Of a DNA stretch of 64,000 bases, positions 1 through 18,000 are shown in pieces. The number at the start of each line of letters is the position of its first letter. The stretch's first letter is position 1. The notes beneath the pieces were generated by a model. The model saw only the letters and a program-made list of their open reading frames with translations. It ran no database searches and had not been told where the DNA came from. The DNA comes from Camarhynchus parvulus (lineage: Eukaryota > Chordata > Aves > Passeriformes > Thraupidae), in assembly GCF_901933205.1 (NCBI RefSeq), contig NC_044599.1:3032681-3096680 (forward strand), in the 5' to 3' direction. Position numbers and translations under genes: made by a program.

Positions 1-1025
1 AGCTGCAGCAGCAGCACGGCGAGGAAGTCGCCGGGGGCGTCCAGCGGCAGGGCCAGGAGCACGAGGGCCAGCGCCAGCAGCAGCACGGAGCCGGGCAGGA
101 GCCGCAGCGGCTGCAGCCGGAGCCTCCCGGTGGCGCCGCGCCGGAACAGCGCCGAGCCCGCGGCGCTGGCGGCCGTGAACGCCGAGAAGGCGATTCCCAG
201 AGGGATCCCATGCGGCTCCAGGACGGGCGTCCAAAGGAAGGCAAAGATGAGCAGGATGCTCTCCACCAGGGCCTGCACCAGCCCCAGGAGCAGCGCCCGG
301 GGCTCGGACACGAGGCCCCGAAGGCCTTCCCCGCAGGCCTTCCCGCAGGGCCGGCTCTTCCCGTAGTTCTCATCCCAGTTTTTCCCAGCGAAGATCCCCG
401 AGAGAGCCAGGAAGGGCAGCGCCGCCAGGAACGGGGCCGCGGGGCCCAGCGGCAGCCCCTCGGCCAGCAGCCAGGCCAGCAGACCGGCTGCCACGGCCAG
501 GCCGCTGTTCCAGAGCGCCACGCGCGAGAAGGTGTCGGGAATCCACTCGGCAGGGAAGTCGTGGCACTCCAGGTGCTCGTGGAGGTACCAGGACTCAAAG
601 GCAGAGAAGAGCAGGGAGGTGCCGAGCCCCGCCAGGACCCGGGCGGCCGCCAGGGCCAGGAAATCGTGGGAGAGTTGCAGCAGGCAGGACACGGAGCACA
701 GCCCCGAGGACAGCACGCAGGACTTCTTCCGGCCCAGCCGGTCCACAAAAACCCCGGAGACGAGGCCGAAGGCGACGTTGGAGGCGAAGCCGCAGGAGTA
801 GAGGGCGGCGATCTGGCTGCGCAGGAAGCCCCGGCTGTGCAGCAGCTGGAATAGCAGCGGGCCCTGCAGCCAGTCGGCGGCCAGCGCCGGCAGGTATCCC
901 AGCAGGAACCGCCGCTGGAAGCCGCGGAACGCGGGGTTGGAGGGCGGGGGACAGCGCGGGGCCGGCTCCAGAGCCAGGCAGGTGAGCAGGAGGAGGGCGA
1001 GGGCAGAGCAGGGCAGCAGGAACAT
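1..1025 (-). CDS. MFSD5: MFSD5, major facilitator superfamily domain protein 5 (molybdate-anion transporter), N-terminal part
   Basis: The reverse strand from the ATG at 1025 reads uninterrupted to position 1, giving about 341 residues of a protein that is about 450 in mammals; the C-terminus lies outside the window. It starts with a hydrophobic segment (MFLLPCSALALLLL), followed by the family signature around SNPAFRGFQ and ALAADWLQGP, the MFS loop motif DRLGRKKSC, the segment LFSAFESWYLHEHLECHD and FPAEWIPDTFSR. These match vertebrate MFSD5 closely in order and spacing. The family is a multi-pass plasma-membrane protein proposed to carry molybdate. Coding sequence in one exon is usual for MFSD5. 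An acceptor (TTCCCTTCCCCAG on the minus strand) lies 24 bases upstream of the ATG, so the 5' UTR is spliced. Next to RARG, as in mammals. Confidence 0.93.
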   Translation of the reverse strand, partial: MFLLPCSALALLLLTCLALEPAPRCPPPSNPAFRGFQRRFLLGYLPALAADWLQGPLLFQLLHSRGFLRSQIAALYSCGFASNVAFGLVSGVFVDRLGRKKSCVLSSGLCSVSCLLQLSHDFLALAAARVLAGLGTSLLFSAFESWYLHEHLECHDFPAEWIPDTFSRVALWNSGLAVAAGLLAWLLAEGLPLGPAAPFLAALPFLALSGIFAGKNWDENYGKSRPCGKACGEGLRGLVSEPRALLLGLVQALVESILLIFAFLWTPVLEPHGIPLGIAFSAFTAASAAGSALFRRGATGRLRLQPLRLLPGSVLLLALALVLLALPLDAPGDFLAVLLLQ

Positions 1026-1049
1026 GGTGGGGAGGGGGCTCAGTAGGGC

Positions 1050-2071
1050 CTGGGGAAGGGAAAAGGGGAGATCAGCACTAGCAGGAACTGGGAAAGTCCA
1101 GAGGCACCACCCAGGTGCCCCAAATTCCCCAGACAGCCCATGGGTTCTCTAGGGACCCCCCACCCCACAGGGACCCCCAGCATCATTGATACGGCACACA
1201 GTCCCCCACAGCTTTTCCACAGGCCACCCCTCCCAAGGCCACCCAGACCCCCCCCCCCCAGGCCCCACAGAACCCCCACAGACCCAAACCCCCACCAGAG
1301 TTCCCCACAACCCCCACAGACCCCCATACCCCCCACGCTCCAGATTCCCACGGGCCCCACATAGAACCTCCACAGACTCCCCATAAGACCCTCACAGAAC
1401 CCCCACCCCCCACCCAGGACCCTCGCACCCCAAATCCTCCTTAAGCCCCCCCATATACCCCCTACAGCGCCACACAGCGCGCCCTCCACTCCCATAGCCC
1501 CTCCCCGGCCCCAGAGTTGCCCCATAGGATGCCCCCAGACACCTCTCAGACCCTCCAAAGCCCCTCCATCCCTCCCGGTAACCCCTGGATCCCTCAGGGT
1601 CCCCCCCATACCCCCGGGCCCCGCCGGCGTCGCAGCGGCTCCGCGGCGCCTCTGCCGAGCTACTTCCGCTTCCGGTCCCATGGGCGCCGCCATGTTGGTC
1701 TGTGTCATGTGACACAGGGCGCCCCGCCCCTCACACGGGCCCCCCCCGTGCCCACAGAGACCCGCGGGTACCGGTGGGGACCCCCCGAGGGACCCCCAGA
1801 CAGCCCACGGGGGATTGTAGAGACCCCCGAGTGTCCCCCATTGTGCCTCCGCGGGGGGTTTGCGGCATGCCAGCCCAAAGAGCCGCCCCCTAGCACGCCT
1901 CGGGAGGTTTGTGGGGACCCCCGCCCTCAGAGAGCTCGTGGGAAGAGCCTCGAGCAAACCCCCCTGGTGACCCCTCCGGTAACCCCCAGTAACCCCCGTA
2001 CCCCCCGGTACCCCCCGTACCCCCTCTCGGTGTCCCGGTACCGGGGGCTGCCTTGCCCACCCCTCACTCAC
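1050..2071 (-). other. MFSD5: Probable 5'-UTR intron of MFSD5
   Basis: On the minus strand a donor GGCGGCG|GTGAGTGAG is present at 2072/2071 and a polypyrimidine acceptor at 1051-1050, just before the MFSD5 ATG. The interval is C-rich on the plus strand (many runs of CCCC) and codes for nothing convincing; the long minus-strand reading frame across it looks like a composition artefact. The donor-acceptor pairing is my inference. Confidence 0.55.
1660..1712 (-). promoter_or_regulatory. ETS/YY1-type promoter cluster
   Basis: On the minus strand CCGGAAGCGGAAGTA gives two overlapping ETS cores, and AACATGGCGGC just upstream matches the YY1 consensus, a pair typical of TATA-less housekeeping promoters. 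It lies inside the proposed MFSD5 5' intron, so it could be an alternative MFSD5 promoter. Function is inferred from motifs only. Confidence 0.4.
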
Positions 2072-2159
2072 CGCCGCCTCCGGGGGTCCGCGCTGCGGCG
2101 TGGGGGGGCCGGGCCCCCCTCACTTGAGGCTCAGGCGGGGCCGGGGGGGCAGGCGGCGC

Positions 2160-2600
2160 GGGGGGGGGCAGCACCGGGGCTGACACGGGGGAGGACAGGC
2201 CGGGGGGTGGCACTGGGGACAGGCCGGGGGGGCGCAGCAGGGGGAGCAGCAGGGGGGGCGGCAGGGCGGGGGGTGATATTGGAGGCAGCAGGGAGGGGGG
2301 TGACACTGGGGGGGGCAAGGAGGGGGGTGGCAGGGCAGGGGGGGACACTGGGGACAGCAGGGCAAGGGGTAGCACTGGGGGAAGCACTGGGGTGGGGGGT
2401 GACACTGGGGACAGGGAGGTGGGGGGCACCAGGAGGGGTGGCAGGAAGGGTGACAGGGCAGGGGGCAGCAGGGGGGGGCGCAGCAGGGCGGGGGGCGGCA
2501 CTGGGGGCAGCAGGGGGTGAGCAGAAGGGGCATGGCGGGGAGCAGAAGGGGGGGGCGCAGCAGGGCAGGAGGTGACAGGGGGGGTGACAGCGCGGGGACG
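2160..2600. repeat. G-rich minisatellite (GGGGACA/GCAGGG type)
   Basis: Imperfect tandem units of roughly 20-30 bases with recurring CACTGGGGACAGCAGGG and GGGGGGTGACACTGGGG phrases, strongly G-rich on the plus strand with many runs of four or more G, so G-quadruplex formation is likely. Several long reading frames pass through it in both directions and are artefacts. Confidence 0.8.
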
Positions 2601-2719
2601 TTCCCCCGCGCCGGCGGGGCCGGGGTCCCGGCCAGCCCAGCCCCATGGCCGAGCCGCCCCCCCCGCCCCGGGGATTTACCGGGCAAAGCGGCTGAGCGGG
2701 GGGAGTGAGGGGGGGCACG

Positions 2720-3640
2720 TGGCGGCACCCGTGGGTGAGAGACATGGGGACATGAGGACACGGAGTGGGGCGCAGGGGACATGGGGACACCGGGGACGTG
2801 GGGAACATGGGGGGTGGGGGGATATGGGGGACGTGGGGAGGACCTAGGGATAGGGGGAAGGCGGGGGGTACAGTGGGGCGGGGGATATGGGAGAGCACCG
2901 GGGACACGGGGGGGACAAGGGATACGGGAGAGCACAGGGGGCACAGGGGATATGAGGGTGCACAGTGGACACAGGGGGGCACAGGAGACATGGGGGGGGC
3001 ACAGGGGACACGGGGGGCACAGGAGACATGGGGGGGCACAGGGGACACGGGAGACATGGAAGAAATTGAGGGCAGGCAACATGAGTTCGGGGGCTATGTG
3101 GGGACACAGGGACATGGGGGGACACTCAGAACATGGAGGACATGGGGATGTGCAGGGACATGGGAAACACATCTGGGGGGACAGAGGGGACGTAGGGGTG
3201 CACAGGGGACATGGGGAACACGGTTGGGGACATGGGATCATGGAGGCATGGTAGGGCACAGGGGACGTGGGGGACAGGGGACACCGGGGAGACATGACTG
3301 GGGGGAGGAAGGGGTTATGGGACACGCAGCAGCATAAGGGACACAGAGGCCATGGGGAGACACACAGGACATTGGGGACATGGGGAGGTCACAGGGGACA
3401 CGAAAGACATGGGGGGCAACACGATTGGGTGGACCCAGAGATATGGTGACTTGGGAGTCACGGGGTTTACGGGGGGATGCTACTGGGGGGACACAGGTTG
3501 GGGACATGTGGGCCACGATTGGGGCTCACAGGGAATTATGGGGGCTGTGGGGAGATATAGGGGGACAAACGGGAGAACAAACGGGGGGACACAGGGGTTG
3601 GGTGAGACACACGGGGGGGTTCCAGCGTGGCGGGGGCAGG
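2720..3640. repeat. GGGGACAC/ACATGGGG minisatellite
   Basis: About 900 bases of short-period repeats built on GGGGACACGGGGGACATGG-like units with drifting length (about 10-25 bases). The cytosine-poor plus strand contrasts with the C-rich block at 1,100-1,620. No gene is visible. The stretch after it (3,640-3,910) is unique sequence in which I recognise nothing. Confidence 0.8.
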
Positions 3641-3914
3641 GCCGGGGCTGCACAAAGGGGCCATTGAGCTGCAGTGGGGGAGGGGCGGGGAGAGGAATTT
3701 CCACCCAAAACTTTTTCCATGAGCCCATTCCTGCCCCTCCCCCACTCCAACCCCTCCCCTCCCCTTTTCCCGGCACGGGGGGAGAGGCGGGGATGGGGGG
3801 GGTTACACGCGTGTCCGGCCATGGGGACACGTGTGTGCATGTGTGTAATGTGCAGGGACACACCCTGCACACGTGTCCTCATGCCCAGACATGTGTGTGC
3901 TCACTAGAGGCTGG

Positions 3915-4262
3915 GTAAAGGTGTGTGACACATGCAGTGACACTTGACCATACCGTGTACAGGTGTGTGACACGTGCAGTGACATGTGACCATCCCATGT
4001 ACAGGTGTGTGACCCATGACCATCCCGTGTAAAGGTGTGTGACACACATAGTGACATGGGATCATCCTGTGTACAGATGTGTGACACACGCAGTGACACG
4101 TGATCATCCCATGTACAGGTGTGTGACATGCCTTTCTTTACATGTGATCAACCTGTGTGCAGGTGTGTGACACATGCAGTGACCTGTGCAGTGATCCTGT
4201 GGACAGGTGTGTGAGCTGTGCAGTGACCTGTGCAGTGATTCCGTGTACAGGTGTGTTACTCC
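3915..4262. repeat. Tandem array of about eight 42-44 bp units
   Basis: Each unit begins AGGTGTGTGACAC, continues with GCAGTGACATGTGACCATCC and ends GTGTAC; unit starts fall near 3916, 3958, 4002, 4033, 4076, 4118, 4161 and 4206. One unit is shortened to about 30 bases. It lies about 1.1 kb upstream of the RARG first exon. No coding role. Confidence 0.8.
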
Positions 4263-4439
4263 TGCAGAGCCCCAGCAATGCAGTCGGGCAGGCGGTGCTG
4301 GCACAGCCCTTGCACACCCAGACACAGCTGCGCACACTCACACACACCTGTGCGCACCTGTGCACACCTGGATACGCTCACACACACCTGGACATGCTGA
4401 CACACACCTGTCCACAGTGCACACACTGGGGGAAGTGAC

Positions 4440-4720
4440 AAGAGGATTGGAAGGGACTGGGAAGGACTGGGGAGATGGCGTGGGGGAGTGGGAGAACTGG
4501 TAGGACTGGGAGGGATTGAGGGGTGACAAGGGGACTGGGAGGGACTGGGAAGGGCTGGGGTAGTGACAGGGAACTGGAAAGGACTGGAAGAACTGGGCGG
4601 ACTAGGGAGACGGGTGATGACATGAGGACTGGGAGTGCACGGCGTGGAATTGGGAGGGACTGGGGAGGGCGTGACGACGCGGGGACTGGGAGGACTGGGA
4701 GGGGTTGGGGGAGACAGGGG
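4440..4720. repeat. GGACTGGGA minisatellite
   Basis: Short tandem units of GGACTGGGAGG/GGACTGGGAAGG with interspersed GTGACA, about 10-12 bases each. Bidirectional open frames across it are artefacts. Confidence 0.75.
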
Positions 4721-4829
4721 TCGGGGCCTGGGTGCCCCCCAGGGAGGGAGGACACAGGAGGGGACAAACACGTCTGATACCGTGTGACACATGTGACACG
4801 TGTGTACGCGACACAGCGTGTCCGCGCCC

Positions 4830-5355
4830 CAGGCCGCGCCCTCTGCTCCAATCCCCGCCCATTCCCCATCCAGCCCCTCCCACGAGTTCCGCCCCTCGCT
4901 CAGACCACGCCCTCTGCAGCCATCGGGCTCCGCCCCGCCCATCTCTGAAGCCACGCCTCGTTCCTACTCAGCCTGGCCACTCCAGGCCCCGCCCCTTCCA
5001 AGACCCTCCAGCTCATCCCCGGCCCTGTTCCCAATTTAGCCCTGCCCATTTAAGCCCCGCCCATACTCCAGCTCTCACATTCCAAACGACCCCGCCCCTC
5101 CAGGCCCCGGCCCGTTTCCCCTCGCCGTTCACCGCCTCCCACCGAAGCCCCGCCCAGGCCCCGCCCCATTCCCCGCTCGCCTTCCAGCCCCAGCGTGTTC
5201 AAGCCCCGCCCCTGGCGCAGGCCCCGCCCCCAGGCCCCGCCCCCGCAGCCGCACCCTCCAGGGCCACTCGGGGCCGATCGCGACTGGGGCCGATCGCGAC
5301 CGATCGCGGCGGGGCCGAGGGGCCCGGGGGGCCCGGGAGGGGGGCCGGGGTCGCC
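4830..5355 (+). promoter_or_regulatory. RARG: CpG-rich probable RARG promoter/5' region
   Basis: Dense CCCCGCCC/CCACGCCC boxes (Sp/KLF type) and CpG dinucleotides run up to the RARG start codon. At 5273-5313 a GATCGCGAC-type element occurs three times in about 40 bases. I looked for a canonical DR5 retinoic-acid response element (two AGGTCA/AGTTCA half sites five apart) and did not see one, although other RAR gene promoters carry one. Confidence 0.5.
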
Positions 5356-12393
<7,038 letters not shown>

Positions 12394-13400
12394 CCCCGCC
12401 AGCTTGGGGGGGATCTCCAAAACCCGTCCCCAGTGGGGTGGGACATTCAGAGCTGCCTTCCAGGGAAGCTGCCTTCCTCCTCCCTTTTGCTCTGGGGAGG
12501 GGGAGCTCCCCAAAGTGCCCCTCCCTGAATTTGGGGAAGGGGACAGAGACTGACAGAGCAAAGCTATTGCCTTAAGCTGGGGGAGTGGGGGCACCCCCCA
12601 AAGCTCAGCTTCACGCCAAAGCCCCCTCAGACCCTGTTGCCAGCCCCCCTTGTACTGGGGGGGTGTGAGGGGGGGGAGAGTTGGGGGCCCGAGCACCTCC
12701 CCACCAAATTAATGCCTGACACTCCCACGGTGCCCTCCTATGGTTTATTTATTGGACACAGGGTGGATTTGTGAGGGGGAACACACCCCCCTTCTCCCCC
12801 AGGACATCCTACCCTCCAAATCTGGGGGCACACTGTTTATATTGGCAGGGGGCTGCTTGTGGGTTTTGCTTTTTGATGCTGTTGGGGTGATGAGGGAAAC
12901 CCCAAAACTGCCCTCCCCTGGTGCCCCCCCCCAAACACTACAGAGACCAAAGATGAGGGACACAAGGTGACCCCCACAACCCCCCCCCCCCCATTTCGGG
13001 GTGGGCTCAAGCCATAGGGTGACCCCAAAATCCTGGGGGACCCCCCAGACCCAACTGCCCTCCCAAATCAGTTACCCCCAGCCTGGCTGGATTGTAGGGT
13101 CCGGCCTTACTGGCCCCCCTACAACTGCCCCCCCGAATGTGGGGGTGCTGAGCCCTGCGGGGGAGCCTGTTACACTACACAGAAGGGCCCCCCCGGGGGC
13201 TGCACTTTCACCCCTATTTATTCCTCTCCGTTTACATCGGGTCCCCCTCAGAACAGGGCCCCCCCTGCTGCTGCACCCTGCTAATTCCCCCCTTTTTGGG
13301 GGGCCCCCCTGCCATGTTTACAACCCACCCACCCCCTCCCGCGCTCAGGGGGGACACGGGACTTTTCTATTTTTGCAAAATAAAGTTATGGAAATTTTGG
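12394..13400 (+). other. RARG: RARG 3' UTR with polyadenylation signal
   Basis: Unique, C/G-rich sequence without introns or reading frames of interest follows the stop codon. A canonical AATAAA stands at 13379-13384 and is followed by a GT/G-rich stretch, consistent with transcript cleavage near 13,400. An AT-rich patch TGGTTTATTTATTGG at 12740 could be an instability or alternative processing element. Confidence 0.7.
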
Positions 13401-13782
13401 GGGGGGTCATGAATTTGGGGGGGGCTGTAAAGGGAACTTGGGGGGAGAGGGGAATCTTGGGACCCCCCTGAAGTGAGGGAACACCCCTGGGGTATGGGGG
13501 TGGGGCACCTGAGGTCCCTTCTGACTTACAGACTCCTCCAGGGACAAAGGGGCTACTTGAGGACCCCTCCCCAATTGGGGGGACACCCCAGAATACGAGG
13601 GTCACCCGGGGACTCCCCCTAGCTATAAAGAGGGGACACCTCTGCGCCCCTCCCCAATTTAAATCCCCCATAGTCCCAGTGTAACCTCCCCTGACTTTGT
13701 TTGGCATGAGTGGGTTCTGGGGTGCCCCCTCACTCCCCCGAAGGACTTAAATTTGGGGTTAAAAAAAGCAAAAACCCAAGTT

Positions 13783-13796
13783 TTTATTTAAATAAA
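13783..13796 (-). terminator. ZNF740: Palindromic polyadenylation signal at the RARG/ZNF740 convergence
   Basis: TTTATTTAAATAAA is a perfect 14-base palindrome giving AATAAA on both strands. On the minus strand it lies about 1.3 kb beyond the ZNF740 stop codon and is the best candidate for that gene's 3' end; on the plus strand it is a backup signal for RARG. The 13,797-15,080 stretch would be the ZNF740 3' UTR and includes a poly-A/T patch at 14618-14652. Confidence 0.6.
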
Positions 13797-15086
13797 CCCT
13801 AAAGGAGGAGGGAGGACACACAGTGGAGGGGGAAACTGGGGGGACACAGTGGAAAGGGGGGACACAAAATTTGGAGACCCTTAGAAAAATCTACAGTTTA
13901 AAAGTGACCCCCCCCCCCCCAGGGCTGCACCCCGCTTCCCCCCCCATAGCAAAATAACTGTATTAAACCCTAAATCCCAACAAAACACCCCAAAAACGAA
14001 GCTGGGGGGTGTGAGGGGGCTGGGAGCCCTCACAGGTGGGGGGCCCTGGAGTTTCCTCCCCCCACCTCTCCCACCAGAATCCCCCAACCTCCCCCAGCAC
14101 CCCAACCCTGCTGGAGCCCCCAAACTGCCCCCCTGGGCCCCACAAATTTGGGGGAATGGGCTCAGCAGAGCCAAAGTTCTTCTTGAAGTGTCATTGGGGG
14201 AGGTCCCCAAAATTTGGGCCCTTCCCAAAATTCCTGCAGGCCCAGAAAGGAGGTTCAGGGCATAAAAATGGGTGGGCGCAAACTCATCTCTCTTGCCCCT
14301 TGGAGCAGTCTGTGATGGGGGAAGAGCAGGGCCCACCTCGTGGTCTTCAGGGGCTGCTCCTGCCCCCCTCACCTTGCCCCTGATCAAGGGGTTTTCCTTT
14401 CCCTTGGAGCAGCGTTTCCCCAGAAACTGGGGTCCCCTTGCCCCCCCTTCCTCGCTCCCACCTAGGGCGCAGACCTCCCAGCATGGGGAGACATAGGCAG
14501 CACCCCAAAACTATGTGGAAGTAGGGGAAGCCCCCCAAAATCTGAAGGAGTTCCAGAGGAAATGGGAAGTGCTGCTGAGTGTCCCACAGGATGCGCCACT
14601 CAAGGGGGGGGCAAATTTCTTTTTTTTTCCTATTTTCAAAAAAAAAAAAAAAAGGGGGGGTGCACCCCCCCCAAGCTGAGGCACCTCCCAACATCTTCAG
14701 TTTTCCTCCTTTTCCCAAAGAGAGGCATTGATGCTGCTGTTCCCAGTGGGACCCTCCTACCTGTGCACAGGCATCCCGGATCCGCCGGGATTTCAGGCAG
14801 TTTGGGGGTTCCCAGTCTTTCCTAAGAGGGGGAGGGGTGGATTCAGGGGTACAACGATAGCGGGGGGGCACTTGAAGATTCCAGGAGGATTTTTGGGATC
14901 ATAATCCAAGTTTTTAGGCCAGAGGGCAGGAACGATCCGAGTTTTTTTCATGCTGGCAGCGCTCGCGTTCTTCCCCATCCTTAGAGGGGTGAGAAATCCA
15001 GGTGAGGCAGAGCATGGTGATGTGGGGGGTGCAGGAAGAAACACCCTCCTCCCGCACCCCCTGAACTTCCCGGTATTCCCAGATTT

Positions 15087-18000
15087 TCACAGCAGGAGCT
15101 GGGAGTCGGACGGGGTCTTGGTCTGGCAGCCTTGGCACATGCGCTTGTGTCGGAGCAGCCGGTCCGTGCGGGAGAAGCTCTGCGGGGACAAGGCGGGGTC
15201 AGCTCCGGCGGTGGCGCTGGGGATGGCAGGGGGCCCCGCCCATTCCCACGGGAATTCTCCGGGAATACCTGCATGCAGCGCTCGCACTGGTAGGGCTTCT
15301 CCCCGCTGTGCACGCGCTTGTGCCGCTCCAGGTGGTACTTCTGGATGAAGCGCATGTCGCACATGTCACACTCGAACGGCTTCTCCCCTGGAATTCCGGC
15401 CGGGAATTAGCGAGGGAAGGGCTGGGGGGACTGCTCATTAACGAGGGTTCATTAGCGGTAGAGGGAGGAGGTGGGGGGGCTGCTCATTAACGAGGGCTCG
15501 TTACCGGTGTGGATGAGGATGTGCCGTTTGAGGTGGTAGCTGCTCCGGAAGGCGCCGAAACAGTGGTCGCAGATGAAGTTCTTGAGCTGGAAGGAGCCGT
15601 TTTGCTCAATCACCACCATCTGAAATGGGGGGGATTTGGGGGTTCAGAGCCGGGGGGACCCCCAGCAGCCCCCCCAAATCCCCCCCCCCGGCCGTCCTGC
15701 GCCTGCCGGAGTTTGGGAGATTGTCTTCCTCCTCCTCCTCCTCGTGCGGCGCGGCGGCAAACCTGCGATCCTCGGCGGGAGGAGCTCGGGGGTCCCTCGG
15801 CGCCGGGAACCCGCTTGCGGCGCTGCCGGGGGGGCGAGGGGGTGTCAGCGGCCCCCGACATGGCCCCCGACCCCCCCCCAGACCCCAAAATCGAGGGGGG
15901 AACCCCCGCTGGGGGAGGCAACCTGCCTTTTTCATGGATTTCTTGGGGTTGGAGGCCTCAGGAGCATCATCGTCCTTGCGGGCACGGGGCTTGTCGGGGT
16001 CCTGGCGGAGGGACTGGGGAGGCAGGAATTGGGGTGGGGGGTTGGAAAGGGGGGTTTGGGGGGCAGAAATTAGGAGGGGTTGGAAACAGGGCAGGAATTG
16101 GGGAGAGGGGATTGGGAAGAGGAGATTGAGGGTCCAGGAATTGGCAGGGAGGGGTTTGGGAAGGGGTGATTGGGGGGCAGGAATTGGGATGGGGGGATGG
16201 GGGAGGGGTTGGGAAGGGGGAAGGAATCACGGGGCATTTGGGAAAGGGAGATGGAGGGACCAGGGATTAGGAAGGGGGCAGGAATTGGGGAGGATGGATT
16301 GGGAATGGGGGATTGGGCAAGAAGGAATTGGGGCAGGTTGGGGAGCAGGAATTGGGGGACAGGAATTGGGATGGGGGGATTAGGGAGGATAAATCGGGGC
16401 AGGAAATTGGGGAGGGAGGGTTCAGGATGAGCAGGGAATGGGGAGGTTGGGGGATAATGGAATTGAAGGGGAAACAGTGGAATTAGAACAGGAAAATCCG
16501 AGGCAGGAAAAGACCAAATAAAAGAGGAAAAATCCAAATGAAGGAGAAAAAGTCCAATAAAAGAAAACAAAGGGCAAGTGAAGGAAGGAAAATCAAGTAA
16601 GGGCCAGAAATAGGAAATGAAAGGATGAAAAACTAAATTGGAGCAGAAAAAGGTCAAATGAGAAGTGGGAAAATGAAACTAAAGCAGGAAAACTAAAGGA
16701 GGCAAAAGCCAAATTAGAAGTGGAAAAGGTCAAATAAAATATAGAAAAGGATGACTAAAGGGAGAAAACCTCAAATTCGAGGAGAAAAAAATCAAATTCA
16801 AGGAGGAAGAGGCAAATTAAAGGTAGAAAATGCCAAATTTGGGGCAGAATAGCCCAAATTAAAGCAGGAAAAAAAATTAGTTGGAAACCCCCCATAAAAG
16901 CCAGAAAAAAAGAAATTAAACATAGAAAAAGCAAATTAAAAGTGGAAACCCCCAGATTAAGTGCGGCAATACCCAAATTAGATGTGGAAAACTCCAAATT
17001 AAAGCAGGGAAGCCCCAAATTAAAGGTGGGAAAAGCCAGACTGACGGCATAAACCCCCAAATTAAGGGCGAAATCCCCCAGTCAAAGGTGGGATCCCCCA
17101 TGGAAGGTGCCAGATCCCAGCCAGGGCGTCCCACTCCGTACCAGGAGGTCAGGGCTGGAGCCCCGTTCCCGGTTCCCGTCCTGTTTCCCGCCGGATTTGG
17201 GCATCATCTTCTTGCTGGCGACGGTGGGGACGAGGCAGACGCCCGAGAGCCCCTCGCAGGCCAGGAGACTCGCCTGGAACAGGGAGGGACCCCCAGGATC
17301 AGCCCCAGCCCGCGAACACCGGGGGGCACCCTGGAGGGGAGGTGGGGCAGCAGCCCCCTGCTTCTGGGCCCTGATGGGAGCTTTGGGATAATCTGGGAAA
17401 ACTCTGGGATGATCCTGGGGAAACTTTGGGATGATCTCGAGGGAAATTTGGGATGATCTTGAGGGAAGTTCTGGGGAAACTTTGAGATGATGTCAAGGGA
17501 AGTTTGAGATAATCTGGGGAAGCTTTGGGGATGATGTCAGGGGCAAATGTGGGATGATCCCAGAATAGTTCTGAGACAACCCTGAAGTGGAACAGAGGGG
17601 GTTGAACCCTCTTCTTTCAGCCCAATGAGGATTTAAGGTCAAATGGGAAAATTCAAGGGAATTATGCAGCAACTTTGGGATAATCCTGTGGAAAAGTGGG
17701 ATAAACCCATGGCAAAATGGGAAGAACCCAAAACTGGGAATGGAGGAGGATGAACCCCCTTTTTTGAGGCCTGTTGGGACCTAAGGGTTAATGGGAAATT
17801 AGGGGATAATCTCAGGAAAAAAATGGGGAATTATGGGGAAAATTTGGCGTAATTCCTGAATAATTCTGTTGAGAGCCCCAGAGAAGGAGGGTTTGGGGGG
17901 CAGTGAACCCCAAATTTGAGGCCTGACAGGACCTAAAGGCTACCAGGGAAATTTGGGAAATCCTGGAGAAAAGTGGGATAATCACAAGGAAAATTCAGGA

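Noticed and set aside
1040..2071. 343-residue open frame on the minus strand upstream of MFSD5
   Set aside because: Gly/Trp-rich composition from a C-rich repeat, no domain, and it overlaps a well-supported 5'-UTR intron of MFSD5.
2064..3325. Long Pro/Cys/Ser-rich frames (up to about 400 residues)
   Set aside because: They translate the G-rich minisatellite in all frames; keratin- or collagen-like appearance comes from the repeat, not from homology.
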